64,000 nt of DNA from Enterobacteriaceae bacterium 89 (lineage in GTDB: Bacteria > Pseudomonadota > Gammaproteobacteria > Enterobacterales > Enterobacteriaceae), in assembly GCA_014156375.1 (NCBI GenBank), contig RQJH01000003.1, forward strand, positions 124,001 to 188,000. The letters are read 5' to 3'. The position numbers were made by a program, and so were the translations under genes. The number at the start of each line of letters is the position of its first letter. Positions within the stretch are counted from its first letter, which is position 1. This document shows, one piece after another, positions 31,083 to 39,167 of this stretch. The notes under the pieces were generated by a model. That model searched no databases. It saw nothing but the letters and a program-made list of their open reading frames with translations, and was not told the origin of the DNA.

Positions 31083-31188
31083 GTCATCAGCTGTCATCGA
31101 CAGCCTGACGACGTTTGTGACGATCGTCTTTTGCCCTCTCTTTCGCCGCCGTCACTTATGGCGACGCATCGTCATAAGTGTCATCAGC
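31083..31188. promoter_or_regulatory. Shared hyf/hyp control region, probable FhlA binding sites
   Basis: The 304-base gap between hyfA and hypA holds several dyads. CTGTC-ATC-GACAG is at 31091-31103 and the perfect palindrome GACGATCGTC at 31119-31128. A long dyad has arms CACTTATG (31153-31160) and CATAAGTG (31173-31180) around GACG-CAT-CGTC. The direct repeat GTCATCAGC occurs at 31083-31091 and 31180-31188. The region lies between two divergent sigma-54 promoters, as expected for enhancers, and the GTCATC core matches the palindrome upstream of hydN. FhlA binding is inferred. Confidence 0.65.
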
Positions 31189-31235
31189 AAACTGTCATTT
31201 CCTGTTTATCCGTTAAAAATCAAAAAGATGAAAAA

Positions 31236-31251
31236 TGGCCCGCATTTTGCT
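31236..31251 (+). promoter_or_regulatory. Sigma-54 promoter of hypABCDE-fhlA
   Basis: TGGCCCGCATTTTGCT has GG-N10-GC spacing and a perfect TTGC -12 element. It lies 32 bases upstream of hypA, matching the FhlA-controlled hyp promoter known in E. coli. Confidence 0.9.
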
Positions 31252-31282
31252 TACCCAGCCGTGAGTTAAGGAGCGAAAACCT

Positions 31283-31633
31283 ATGCACGAAATCACCCTG
31301 TGCCAGCGGGCACTGGAAATCATTGAACAGCAGGCGCTGGCCAACGGCGCGACCCGCGTCAGCGGCGTGTGGCTGAAAGTCGGCGCTTTTTCCTGCGTTG
31401 AGCCCTCCGCGCTGCACTTCTGCTTTGAGCTGGTATGCCGGGGGACGGTAGCGGAAGGCTGCGAGCTGCACCTTGAGGAGCAGACCGCCGAATGCTGGTG
31501 TCCGCAGTGTCAGGCCTATGTGCAGCTGGTTTCGCAACACGTTCGCCGTTGCCCGCAGTGCGGCAGCGACGGGCTCAACATTGTCGCTGACGATGGTTTG
31601 CAGATTCAGCGTATCGAAGTGATGGAGGAGTAA
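31283..31633 (+). CDS. hypA: Hydrogenase nickel incorporation protein HypA
   Basis: HypA delivers nickel, together with HypB, to the precursor of the hydrogenase large subunit. The 116-residue protein starts MHEITLC, with His2 the known nickel ligand. It has a zinc site of two CxxC pairs in CWCPQC and CPQCGSDG. E. coli HypA is 116 residues. It is the first gene of the operon. Confidence 0.96.
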   Translation: MHEITLCQRALEIIEQQALANGATRVSGVWLKVGAFSCVEPSALHFCFELVCRGTVAEGCELHLEEQTAECWCPQCQAYVQLVSQHVRRCPQCGSDGLNIVADDGLQIQRIEVMEE

Positions 31634-31636
31634 GGT

Positions 31637-32506
31637 ATGTGTACAACCTGTGGCTGTGCCGACGGCAACCGTTATATCGAAGGGGATGAGCATAATCCTC
31701 ATTCCGCGTTTCGCAGCGCACCGTTTGCCCCGGCTTTGCGCTCTGGCGTCACCATTACCGGGATCAAGTCCGACTTCAGCCCGCAGAAATCCGCTGAGGG
31801 CGACCTGCATTACGGCCACGGCGAAGCAGGAACCCATGCGCCGGGCATGAGCCAGCGCCGGATGCTGGAAGTGGAAATCGACGTGCTGGATAAAAACAAC
31901 CAGCTGGCGGCCCGCAATCGCGCGCAGTTTGCTGCCAGAAACCTGCTGGTGCTGAACCTGGTTTCCAGCCCGGGCTCTGGCAAAACCACCCTTCTGACTG
32001 AAACCCTGTTAAAGCTGAAAGACTCCGTGCCCTGCGCGGTGATCGAAGGCGATCAGCAAACGGTCAACGACGCTGCCCGCATCCGTGCAACCGGAACCCC
32101 GGCAATCCAGGTGAATACCGGCAAAGGCTGTCATCTCGATGCACAAATGATTGCCGACGCCGCGCCGCGTCTTCCACTGGCGGATAATGGTATTTTGTTT
32201 ATCGAAAACGTCGGCAATCTCGTCTGCCCGGCAAGTTTTGATCTGGGCGAACGGCATAAAGTGGCGGTGCTTTCCGTGACCGAAGGCGAAGACAAACCGC
32301 TGAAGTATCCGCAGATGTTTGCCGCTGCCTCGCTGCTGCTGCTGAACAAAGTCGACCTGCTGCCGTACCTCAATTTTGATGTCGATAAATGCCTGGCTTA
32401 CGCACGTGAAGTAAACCCGGGCATTGAGGCGATCCTGATTTCTGCCACCAGCGGTGAAGGCATGGATCAGTGGCTGAACTGGCTGGAGAAACAGCGATGT
32501 GCATAG
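31637..32506 (+). CDS. hypB: Hydrogenase nickel incorporation GTPase HypB
   Basis: HypB is a GTPase metallochaperone for nickel insertion. The 289-residue protein begins [11 protein letters not shown], containing the CxxCGC high-affinity nickel site. The G domain carries the P-loop SSPGSGKTT near residue 115 and the guanine-specificity motif NKVD near residue 236. There is no long His-rich nickel-storage stretch. E. coli HypB is 290 residues. It starts three bases after hypA and overlaps hypC by ten bases. Confidence 0.96.
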   Translation: MCTTCGCADGNRYIEGDEHNPHSAFRSAPFAPALRSGVTITGIKSDFSPQKSAEGDLHYGHGEAGTHAPGMSQRRMLEVEIDVLDKNNQLAARNRAQFAARNLLVLNLVSSPGSGKTTLLTETLLKLKDSVPCAVIEGDQQTVNDAARIRATGTPAIQVNTGKGCHLDAQMIADAAPRLPLADNGILFIENVGNLVCPASFDLGERHKVAVLSVTEGEDKPLKYPQMFAAASLLLLNKVDLLPYLNFDVDKCLAYAREVNPGIEAILISATSGEGMDQWLNWLEKQRCA

Positions 32507-32769
32507 GCGTACCGGGGCAAATCTGCGCCATCAACGGTAATCAGGCCAAAGTGGATGTCTGCGGCGTACAGCGCGATGTCGATCTGACGCTGGTTGGCGC
32601 TGCGGATGAACAGGGAAACGCGCGGCTGGGCCAGTGGGTGCTGGTGCACGTTGGCTTCGCCATGAGCGTGATCGACGAGCACGAAGCCCGCGAAACGCTG
32701 GCGGCGCTGCAAAATATGTTTGAGGTCGAACCGGACGTCGGTGCGCTGATGTGGGGCGAGGAGCGATAA
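32497..32769 (+). CDS. hypC: Hydrogenase maturation chaperone HypC
   Basis: HypC binds HypD during assembly of the Fe(CN)2CO group and then the large-subunit precursor. From [12 protein letters not shown] the protein is 90 residues, and its invariant Cys2 is present. An earlier in-frame ATG (32470) would place that Cys at residue 11 and is rejected. E. coli HypC is also 90 residues. It could act on HyfG here in the role HypC has for HycE in E. coli. Confidence 0.95.
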   Translation: MCIGVPGQICAINGNQAKVDVCGVQRDVDLTLVGAADEQGNARLGQWVLVHVGFAMSVIDEHEARETLAALQNMFEVEPDVGALMWGEER

Positions 32770-33890
32770 TGCGTTTCGTTGACGAATACCGCGCCCCGGA
32801 ACAGGTGATGCAGCTGATTGCTCATCTTCAGGCCCGCGCGCCGCTGCTCCCCTACTCTGCTCAGCGCCCTCTGCGGATCATGGAAGTTTGCGGCGGCCAC
32901 ACTCATGCCATTTTCCGCTTCGGCCTCGACCAGCTGCTGCCGGAAAACATTGAATTTATCCACGGCCCTGGCTGCCCGGTCTGTGTGCTGCCGATGGGCC
33001 GCATCGACACCTGCATTGAGATTGCCAGTCACCCGGAGGTGATTTTCTGCACCTTCGGCGACGCCATGCGCGTGCCAGGGAAAAACGGCTCGCTGATGCA
33101 GGCCAAAGCGCGCGGGGCCGATATCCGCATTGTCTATTCGCCGATGGATGCCTTGCGCCTGGCAAAGGAAAATCCTCAGCGCAAAGTGGTGTTCTTTGGC
33201 CTCGGTTTTGAAACCACCATGCCCGCGACCGCCATTACGCTCCAACAGGCGAAAGAGCAGCGCGTCGACAACTTCTTCTTTTTCTGTCAGCACATTACGC
33301 TGATCCCCACGCTGCGCAGCCTGCTGGAACAGCCCGATAACAGCATTGATGCGTTTCTCGCTCCGGGCCACGTCAGCATGGTGATCGGCACCGGCAGCTA
33401 TGATTTTATCGCCCGTGATTTTCAGCGCCCGCTGGTGGTGGCAGGTTTCGAGCCGGTCGATTTGCTACAGGGCGTCTGCATGCTGGTTGAACAGAAAATT
33501 GCCGGTCACAGCGAGGTGGAAAATCAGTATCGCCGCGTGGTGCCGGATGCGGGGAATCAGCTTGCGCAAAAGGCGATTGCTGAAGTATTCGCGGTCAACG
33601 GTGACAGCGAATGGCGAGGCCTTGGCGTTATAGAAGAATCTGGCGTTCAGCTCGCGCCTGAGTATCAACAATTTGATGCCGAACGCCATTTCCAGCCGCA
33701 GCTGCAAAAAGTCAGCGACGATCCGCGCGCCCGCTGCGGCGAAGTGCTGACCGGGCGCTGCAAGCCGCATCAGTGCCCGCTGTTTGGCAAAACCTGCAAT
33801 CCGCAAAGCGCGTTTGGCGCGCTGATGGTCTCCTCTGAAGGGGCCTGCGCGGCGTGGTATCAGTATCGAAGTCAGGAAGGTGAAGCATGA
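32769..33890 (+). CDS. hypD: Hydrogenase maturation factor HypD
   Basis: HypD is the 4Fe-4S scaffold on which iron receives its CN and CO ligands. The 373-residue protein has the conserved CGGHTHAIFRFG motif with the catalytic Cys near residue 41, GPGCPVCVLP near residue 71 and a C-terminal cysteine group (CGEVLTGRCKPHQCPLFGKTC) for the cluster. Its ATG overlaps the hypC stop (TAATG). E. coli HypD is 373 residues. Confidence 0.96.
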   Translation: MRFVDEYRAPEQVMQLIAHLQARAPLLPYSAQRPLRIMEVCGGHTHAIFRFGLDQLLPENIEFIHGPGCPVCVLPMGRIDTCIEIASHPEVIFCTFGDAMRVPGKNGSLMQAKARGADIRIVYSPMDALRLAKENPQRKVVFFGLGFETTMPATAITLQQAKEQRVDNFFFFCQHITLIPTLRSLLEQPDNSIDAFLAPGHVSMVIGTGSYDFIARDFQRPLVVAGFEPVDLLQGVCMLVEQKIAGHSEVENQYRRVVPDAGNQLAQKAIAEVFAVNGDSEWRGLGVIEESGVQLAPEYQQFDAERHFQPQLQKVSDDPRARCGEVLTGRCKPHQCPLFGKTCNPQSAFGALMVSSEGACAAWYQYRSQEGEA

Positions 33891-34897
33891 AAACCGTACA
33901 GATCGCCCACGGCAGCGGCGGCCAGGCGATGCAGCAGCTAATTAACGAGCTGTTTATGCAGGCGTTTAACAATCCGTGGCTGGCCGAGCAGGAAGATCAG
34001 GCGCGAATCAGCCTGGCCTCGCTAACTGCCAGCGGTGACCGCCTGGCGTTCTCCACCGACAGCTACGTGATAGACCCGCTGTTCTTCCCCGGCGGCGATA
34101 TTGGCAAGCTGGCCGTTTGCGGAACCGCCAACGACGTCGCCGTCAGCGGCGCCAGCCCCCGCTACCTCTCATGCGGATTTATCCTTGAAGAAGGGCTGGA
34201 GATGAGCGTGCTGGAACGGGTTGTCAGCAGCATGGCGCAAACCGCCAAAGCGGCGGATATCGCCATCGTAACGGGCGATACCAAAGTGGTGCCGCGCGGT
34301 GCCGCGGACAAGCTGTTTATCAACACGGCGGGGATCGGCGCGATTCCGCAGGATATTCACTGGGGAGCCTCGCAGCTGGTTGCAGGAGACCTGCTGCTGG
34401 TCAGCGGCACGCTGGGCGATCACGGAGCCGCCATTCTCAACCTGCGTGAACAGCTTGGGCTGGACGGCGAACTGCGTAGCGACTGTGCCGTATTAACACC
34501 GCTGATTCAGACCCTGCGCGACATTCCGGGAATTAAAGCGCTGCGGGATGCCACGCGCGGCGGCGTGAATGCGGTCGCCCACGAATTCGCGGCGGCCAGC
34601 GGCTGCGGCATTGTGCTTGAAGAAGCGAAGCTGCCGGTGAACACCGCCGTGCGCGGCGTCTGCGAGCTGCTCGGGTTGGATGCCCTGAACTTCGCCAACG
34701 AAGGCAAGCTGGTGATTGGCGTTTCCCGTGATTGCGCCGGACAGGCGCTGGCACGGCTGCGCGCACATCCTCTTGGCCGAAATGCGGCAATCATTGGTGA
34801 AATCAGCGCCCAAAGAGGCGTTCACCTGACCGGACTTTACGGCGTGAAGCGCCGCCTTGATTTGCCTCATGCCGAGCCGCTGCCGCGGATCTGCTGA
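33887..34897 (+). CDS. hypE: Hydrogenase maturation dehydratase HypE
   Basis: HypE receives a carbamoyl group from HypF on its C-terminal Cys and dehydrates it with ATP to the thiocyanate that gives the CN ligands. The 336-residue protein ends PRIC, exposing the required terminal Cys336. It has the PurM-like ATP-binding features, including SGTLGDHGAAIL and DATRGGVNAVAHEFA. It overlaps hypD by four bases (ATGA). E. coli HypE has the same ending. Confidence 0.96.
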   Translation: MKTVQIAHGSGGQAMQQLINELFMQAFNNPWLAEQEDQARISLASLTASGDRLAFSTDSYVIDPLFFPGGDIGKLAVCGTANDVAVSGASPRYLSCGFILEEGLEMSVLERVVSSMAQTAKAADIAIVTGDTKVVPRGAADKLFINTAGIGAIPQDIHWGASQLVAGDLLLVSGTLGDHGAAILNLREQLGLDGELRSDCAVLTPLIQTLRDIPGIKALRDATRGGVNAVAHEFAAASGCGIVLEEAKLPVNTAVRGVCELLGLDALNFANEGKLVIGVSRDCAGQALARLRAHPLGRNAAIIGEISAQRGVHLTGLYGVKRRLDLPHAEPLPRIC

Positions 34898-34918
34898 GGC
34901 CTTAAGCTGGACTGAACT

Positions 34919-36991
34919 ATGGCAATGTCATCCACCCCATTAGGCGATCTCGGGCAGCAGGGTCTGTTCGACATCACCCGAACCTTTTTGCAGCAGCCGG
35001 ATCTGCGCGGCGTTAGCGAAACCTTCACCCAGTTGGTCAGGCAAAGCGGGCTCGGGGAGAGCGCCGCAGTGATGCTCTGGGAGGCGGGCAATCATAGCCT
35101 GCGTTTTTATGCCGGTGTTGAAGCGCGACAGGGCGATGATGCTTTGCTGGCTCAGGGGCCGATGCGTCGCCTGCTCTCCCGGCCAGAGACCCTCACCTGC
35201 AGCCATCAGGAATTTTGCGCCAGCTGGCCTGAGCTCGCCGCCACTTCACGCTATCAGCAGTTTGGCCGCTATGGCCTGCTGCCGCTGGCGGCAGAGGGGC
35301 GGATTTTTGGCGGCTGTGAGATCCTGCGTGCAGACGATCGCCCCTGGAGCGAGAAAGAACTCCAGCGCCTGCAAACGCTGGTTCAGCTCGTAGCGGTGGT
35401 CGCCGAACAGTTCCAGAGTCGTCAGACGTCCAGCATCGATTACCAGAACCTGTGCACAGAGCGCGATAACTTCCGCATTCTGGTCGATATCACCAACGCC
35501 GTGCTGTCACGACTCGATATTGACGAGCTGGTCAGCGAGGTGGCGAAAGAGATCCACCACTATTTCCGCGTTGATGCGATAAGCGTGGTGCTGCGCAGCC
35601 CGCAGAAAGGCAAACTTAACGTCTTCACCAGCCACTATCTTGATGGCGAAACGCCGCTGCATGACATCACCGAAGTGGATGAAGCCGGATCGCTGAGCGA
35701 ACAGGTTTTCAAAAGCCAGGAGATGATGCTGTTAACCCGCCCTGACCTGTCACAGCTTGAGCCCGGAGAACGCAAGCTGTTTGCGATGTGGGGCAATGAG
35801 CTACAAAGTCTTTGTCTGCTGCCGCTGATGTCGGGCTCAACCCTGCTTGGCGTGCTAAAACTGGCGCTGTGCAATGAGCAGCTTTTCAGTGCCAGTAATC
35901 TGCGTCTGCTGCGCCAGATTGCCGGACGCGTGTCGATAGCGGTCGACAACGCGCTGGCCTATCAGGAAATTCAGCGGCTGAAAGAACGCCTGGCGGATGA
36001 AAACAAAGTTCTGACCGAACAGCTCAACCATCTCGACGGTGAGTTTGGCGAAATCATTGGTCGCAGTGATGCTATGCGGGATGTGCTGAAGCAGGTCGAG
36101 ATGGTGGCACAAAGCGACAGCACCGTGCTGATCCTTGGTGAAACCGGCACGGGCAAGGAGCTGATCGCCCGCGCGATCCACAATTTAAGCCAGCGTCGCG
36201 ATCGCCGGATGATCAAAATGAACTGCGCTGCCATGCCAGCCGGGCTACTGGAAAGCGATCTGTTTGGCCATGCAAAAGGGGCCTTTACCGGAGCCAGCGC
36301 TCCCAGAACCGGGCGCTTCGAGCTGGCAGACAGAAGCTCGCTGTTTCTGGATGAAGTCGGCGATATGCCGCTGGAATTACAGCCCAAATTACTTCGGGTG
36401 TTGCAGGAGCAGGAGTTTGAGCGCCTCGGCAGCCATAAGCTTATTCAGACCGACGTACGGTTAATTGCCGCCACCAATCGTGATTTACGCCAGATGGTGG
36501 AAGACAGAGAGTTTCGCAGCGACCTCTATTATCGTCTCAACGTCTTCCCTATCCAGCTGCCGCCGCTGCGCGAGCGCCCGGAAGACATTCCGCTGCTGGT
36601 GAAAGCCTTCACCAGCAAAATAGCCCACCGGCTCGGACGCAAAATTGACAGTATCCCCGCAGAAACGCTGCGGATGCTCAGCCAGATGCCGTGGCCCGGT
36701 AACGTGCGCGAACTGGAGAATGTCATTGAACGGGCCGTGCTGCTGAGCAGCGGCAATGTGCTTCAGCTTTCTGCGCATGAACCAACTTTTACCCCGGCGA
36801 TGCCGCTGACAAACGAAGCTGAACCACTTCTTGAGGGCGAAGATGAGTACCAGCAGATTGTGCGTATTCTGCGGGAAACCAACGGCGTGGTAGCCGGACC
36901 AAAAGGTGCTGCCCAGCGGCTGGGGCTGAAGCGCACGACGCTGCTTTCGCGCATGAAGCGGCTCGGAATTGAGAAAGACACGCTGGTATAA
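34919..36991 (+). CDS. fhlA: Formate hydrogenlyase transcriptional activator FhlA
   Basis: FhlA senses formate and activates sigma-54 promoters of the formate regulon. The 690-residue protein (E. coli 692) has an N-terminal sensor half with two GAF-like regions (about 20-165 and 190-345). The AAA+ domain has GETGTGKE at 407-414, GAFTGA at 454-459 and FLDE near 476, and a C-terminal Fis-type helix-turn-helix ends [17 protein letters not shown]. coli FhlA aligns best from the second Met (34925, MSSTPLGDLG); neither start has a strong ribosome binding site. Likely targets in this window are hyf, hyp and hydN-hypF. Confidence 0.96.
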   Translation: MAMSSTPLGDLGQQGLFDITRTFLQQPDLRGVSETFTQLVRQSGLGESAAVMLWEAGNHSLRFYAGVEARQGDDALLAQGPMRRLLSRPETLTCSHQEFCASWPELAATSRYQQFGRYGLLPLAAEGRIFGGCEILRADDRPWSEKELQRLQTLVQLVAVVAEQFQSRQTSSIDYQNLCTERDNFRILVDITNAVLSRLDIDELVSEVAKEIHHYFRVDAISVVLRSPQKGKLNVFTSHYLDGETPLHDITEVDEAGSLSEQVFKSQEMMLLTRPDLSQLEPGERKLFAMWGNELQSLCLLPLMSGSTLLGVLKLALCNEQLFSASNLRLLRQIAGRVSIAVDNALAYQEIQRLKERLADENKVLTEQLNHLDGEFGEIIGRSDAMRDVLKQVEMVAQSDSTVLILGETGTGKELIARAIHNLSQRRDRRMIKMNCAAMPAGLLESDLFGHAKGAFTGASAPRTGRFELADRSSLFLDEVGDMPLELQPKLLRVLQEQEFERLGSHKLIQTDVRLIAATNRDLRQMVEDREFRSDLYYRLNVFPIQLPPLRERPEDIPLLVKAFTSKIAHRLGRKIDSIPAETLRMLSQMPWPGNVRELENVIERAVLLSSGNVLQLSAHEPTFTPAMPLTNEAEPLLEGEDEYQQIVRILRETNGVVAGPKGAAQRLGLKRTTLLSRMKRLGIEKDTLV

Positions 36992-37040
36992 AGCCTCACA
37001 ACAGGCTATAAATCCAGGACACTTACAGAAAGGAGGCATC

Positions 37041-37469
37041 ATGTCAGTATCTGCACGTAATCAGCTTACCGGTAAAGTCAGCGCTATCGCCGCTGGCGCA
37101 GTGAACGATGAAGTAGAGCTTACGCTGGAAAGCGGCGCGAAGCTGGTGGCCATCGTGACCCACAGCAGTAAGGAAGCACTGGGTCTGGCGGCGGGAAAAG
37201 AAGCCATTGCGTTGATTAAAGCACCGTGGGTGACTTTAGCCAGCGAAGACTGCGGTCTGAAATTCTCCGCCCGTAACCAGTTTGCCGGCAAGGTGTCTAA
37301 AGTGACCGAAGGCGCCGTCAATGCCACTGTGCATATCAGCACGGATTCAGGTTTCGAACTGGTGGCGGTGATCACCAACGAAAGCCAGCATGAAATGAAG
37401 CTGGCTGCTGGAAGTCGCGTGATTGCGCTGATCAAAGCGTCGGCTATTCTGCTCGCGACCCGCGCTTAA
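37041..37469 (+). CDS. Di-Mop molybdate-binding protein (ModG-like)
   Basis: This 142-residue cytoplasmic protein consists of two tandem Mop/TOBE domains (about 3-68 and 72-138). Each starts SARNQ(L/F)-(T/A)GKVS and ends with the ALIKA strand. Di-Mop proteins such as Azotobacter ModG bind molybdate and are thought to buffer it in the cell. The ATG has a perfect AAGGAGG site; the longer upstream frame is rejected. It lies 49 bases after fhlA and may be co-transcribed. Formate dehydrogenase H needs molybdenum, so a role in supplying the formate hydrogenlyase system is plausible but inferred. E. coli K-12 has no equivalent here. Confidence 0.85.
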   Translation: MSVSARNQLTGKVSAIAAGAVNDEVELTLESGAKLVAIVTHSSKEALGLAAGKEAIALIKAPWVTLASEDCGLKFSARNQFAGKVSKVTEGAVNATVHISTDSGFELVAVITNESQHEMKLAAGSRVIALIKASAILLATRA

Positions 37470-37478
37470 TTTCCTGGT

Positions 37479-37514
37479 GCGCCGTGGTTTCTGCGGCGCG
37501 TCTTTTATTTTTTA
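37479..37514 (+). terminator. Rho-independent terminator after the di-Mop gene
   Basis: GCGCCG and CGGCGC form a stem followed by TCTTTTATTTTTT, about ten bases after the stop codon. It probably ends the hyp-fhlA-mop transcription unit, and it overlaps the 3' end of ygbA. Confidence 0.85.
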
Positions 37515-37849
37515 GGTCGATATTTCTCTGGCAGTTCCGGCACCGGTCGTCTGTCGTCGAGCAGATGCAGAACGGTGAGGATGGGATGGCGCCACAGCAT
37601 TCTCGGGCCGGCCCAGCGCATAATCTGTTTCATCTCTTCACGTTTTGCTGGCTGATAGCAATGCACCGGGCACTGCTTGCACGCCGGTTTTTCCTCACCA
37701 AAAACGCACTTATCAAGCCTTTTGTCGGCATAAACGTTTAACGCCGCATAGTGCCCCTCTTCTGACATCGCCTGCGGGCAGCGTTTAGCGTACAAAGAAA
37801 TCATTCGCCGGATGGTGAGTTTTTCTCGGTTGATGCGGCTTGCGGCCAT
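37505..37849 (-). CDS. ygbA: YgbA, nitrous oxide-stimulated promoter family protein
   Basis: This 114-residue protein belongs to the YgbA family (E. coli 117 residues), whose gene responds to nitric oxide through NsrR. Its biochemical role was not firmly established in the knowledge I can use. Four or more conserved cysteines, as in CVFGEEKPACKQCPVHCY, suggest a metal or cluster site. It lies between the fhlA and mutS regions as in E. coli, convergent with the di-Mop gene. Confidence 0.88.
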   Translation of the reverse strand: MAASRINREKLTIRRMISLYAKRCPQAMSEEGHYAALNVYADKRLDKCVFGEEKPACKQCPVHCYQPAKREEMKQIMRWAGPRMLWRHPILTVLHLLDDRRPVPELPEKYRPKK

Positions 37850-37868
37850 CCTGAACCTCTCAAATCAT

Positions 37869-37891
37869 AAGTTGCATAAATAATACCTCTT
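37869..37891 (-). promoter_or_regulatory. Candidate NsrR site upstream of ygbA
   Basis: A 23-base stretch beginning AAGTTGCAT and ending CTCTT matches 14 of 20 defined positions of the NsrR consensus that I recall (AAnATGCATTTnAAATGCATnTT). It lies 20 bases upstream of the ygbA start. ygbA is a known NsrR target in E. coli. Confidence 0.5.
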
Positions 37892-38049
37892 AGCGAGTCC
37901 TGATGCCACTGACGAGAAAGTGTCCAAAAAGAGACTGCGTTGTAGATGGACATAAAATAATCAGCGGTTATTATTTGCGCACCTTCCGGGAGGAGTCCGG
38001 TCACTTTTTCGTAAGGATGTATTCGCTCTTTTTGTAGAACTTTTCTTTT

Positions 38050-38571
38050 ATGTCTTTGAATAAATTACTTCCGGCTTTGGTACTCTGTGCCACCGCCACT
38101 CTTGCTGGTCACGCTTGCGCTTTTAATCTGCCCTCTGATTTAACGACCCTGAAGGGTCACAGTCTGACCACTCAGGTTTCGCAGCCTCAGTCAGGCAGTA
38201 TCAAAACAAAAATTCTTGCTGAGTATCAGCAATGGAAAGGAACACGCTATCACTTCGGTGGGCACTCGCATCGCGGTATAGATTGCTCCGCGCTGATGCA
38301 GGAAATTTTCCAGGGCTCTGTGAGTATGAACCTGCCCCGCACGACGGGTGAACAGATTCATAACGGTTTTCACATCAACAAAGAAGAGCTGAAGCCAGGC
38401 GATCTGGTGTTCTTCAAAACCTCAGCAAGCACCCGCCACGTTGGGGTTTATGTGGGCAATAATGAGTTTATCCACGCCTCGAAAATAAAAGGCGTGACGG
38501 TCTCTAATCTGGATAATGATTACTGGCAGGCTCACTATGAGACGGCCCGCCGCATCACCGAAAACGCGTAA
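38050..38571 (+). CDS. NlpC/P60 family cell-wall hydrolase
   Basis: This 173-residue protein has an N-terminal signal peptide (MSLNKLLPALVLCATATLAGHACA) and an NlpC/P60 domain from about residue 52. The expected catalytic residues are visible: Cys79 in GIDCSALMQ, His130 in RHVGVYVG and His142 in EFIHAS. Such proteins cut peptide bonds in peptidoglycan (D,D- or D,L-endopeptidases, as in MepS). It has no lipobox, so it is probably soluble in the periplasm. No homologue lies here in E. coli K-12. The exact bond cut is unknown. It stands alone, followed by its own terminator. Confidence 0.85.
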   Translation: MSLNKLLPALVLCATATLAGHACAFNLPSDLTTLKGHSLTTQVSQPQSGSIKTKILAEYQQWKGTRYHFGGHSHRGIDCSALMQEIFQGSVSMNLPRTTGEQIHNGFHINKEELKPGDLVFFKTSASTRHVGVYVGNNEFIHASKIKGVTVSNLDNDYWQAHYETARRITENA

Positions 38572-38581
38572 AGCTTCCAGC

Positions 38582-38608
38582 AACCTCTCGCCTGGCGGGA
38601 GGTTTTCC
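38582..38608 (+). terminator. Rho-independent terminator of the NlpC/P60 gene
   Basis: CCTCTCGCC and GGCGGGAGG face each other (with a T/G mismatch allowed) and are followed by TTTTCC, starting 11 bases after the stop codon. Confidence 0.8.
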
Positions 38609-38697
38609 TGTCCTGATTCCGAATTAAGATGAAACACCTTAGCCTTTTCATCTTTGCCTGAATCCAATTCACACTCTGTGATTTTCCCTTCACAGAT

Positions 38698-38717
38698 GGC
38701 TGTATTTACATACAGTG
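38698..38717 (+). promoter_or_regulatory. LexA (SOS) box upstream of the symE-like gene
   Basis: GGCTGTATTTACATACAGTG contains CTGT-N8-ACAG with the palindromic arms CTGTAT/ATACAG. It lies about 40 bases upstream of the symE-like start, a place where LexA would block transcription. E. coli symE is SOS-controlled. Confidence 0.8.
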
Positions 38718-38756
38718 TGTCAGTACTCTTTTGTCCATTGCAGAGGAGTGATGACC

Positions 38757-39023
38757 ATGAATCAACCCAGTCAGACAAACCATCAGATTTCAAAACCGGC
38801 ACGACGGGCAAAGGTCAGTTATGCCAGGAAGCGGCACCAGGATCCGAAAACGCTGCGCACCCGCCGCTACAGCCAGCACCCAAGCCTGGTACTGACGGGC
38901 GATTGGCTGGAAGAAGCCGGGTTCATGACCGGTATGGGGGTTTGTATCTCAGTTCAGTACGGGCAACTCATCCTGCAACGACTTCCGGTCACTGAAAACC
39001 CACAGGATGCAGGCCAGCCTTGA
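38757..39023 (+). CDS. SymE-family (SOS-induced) toxin-like protein
   Basis: This 88-residue protein resembles the SymE family of type I toxins in its AbrB-like fold region, KVSYA, then SLVLTGDWLEEAGFMTGMGV, then GQLILQ. E. coli SymE is 113 residues, with a longer C-terminus that is missing here. The ATG at 38757 is chosen because AGAGGAG lies eight bases upstream; ATG 38751 would be too close to it. A LexA box precedes it. In E. coli an antisense RNA (SymR) overlaps the gene start; whether one exists here on the minus strand cannot be decided by eye. Newer work on SymE-like proteins suggests nucleoid or nuclease roles, so toxin status is inferred. Confidence 0.75.
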   Translation: MNQPSQTNHQISKPARRAKVSYARKRHQDPKTLRTRRYSQHPSLVLTGDWLEEAGFMTGMGVCISVQYGQLILQRLPVTENPQDAGQP

Positions 39024-39167
39024 TGAAGCTACGGTGACATTTTCAGACCTTATGATACCGCTGTTTTTAATGCGTGATCGTTGGAGTTCATGAGACAATA
39101 CGGGCAACTTCAGGCATGAGAAATGCCTTACCTTATTGTATCTAAAAGAAATGGACATCATTACTCC

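Noticed and set aside
38957-39111. The 11-base repeat TACGGGCAACT, within the symE-like gene and before mutS, as a mobile-element trace
   Set aside because: It is short, with no inverted repeats or further similarity around it, so chance is sufficient.
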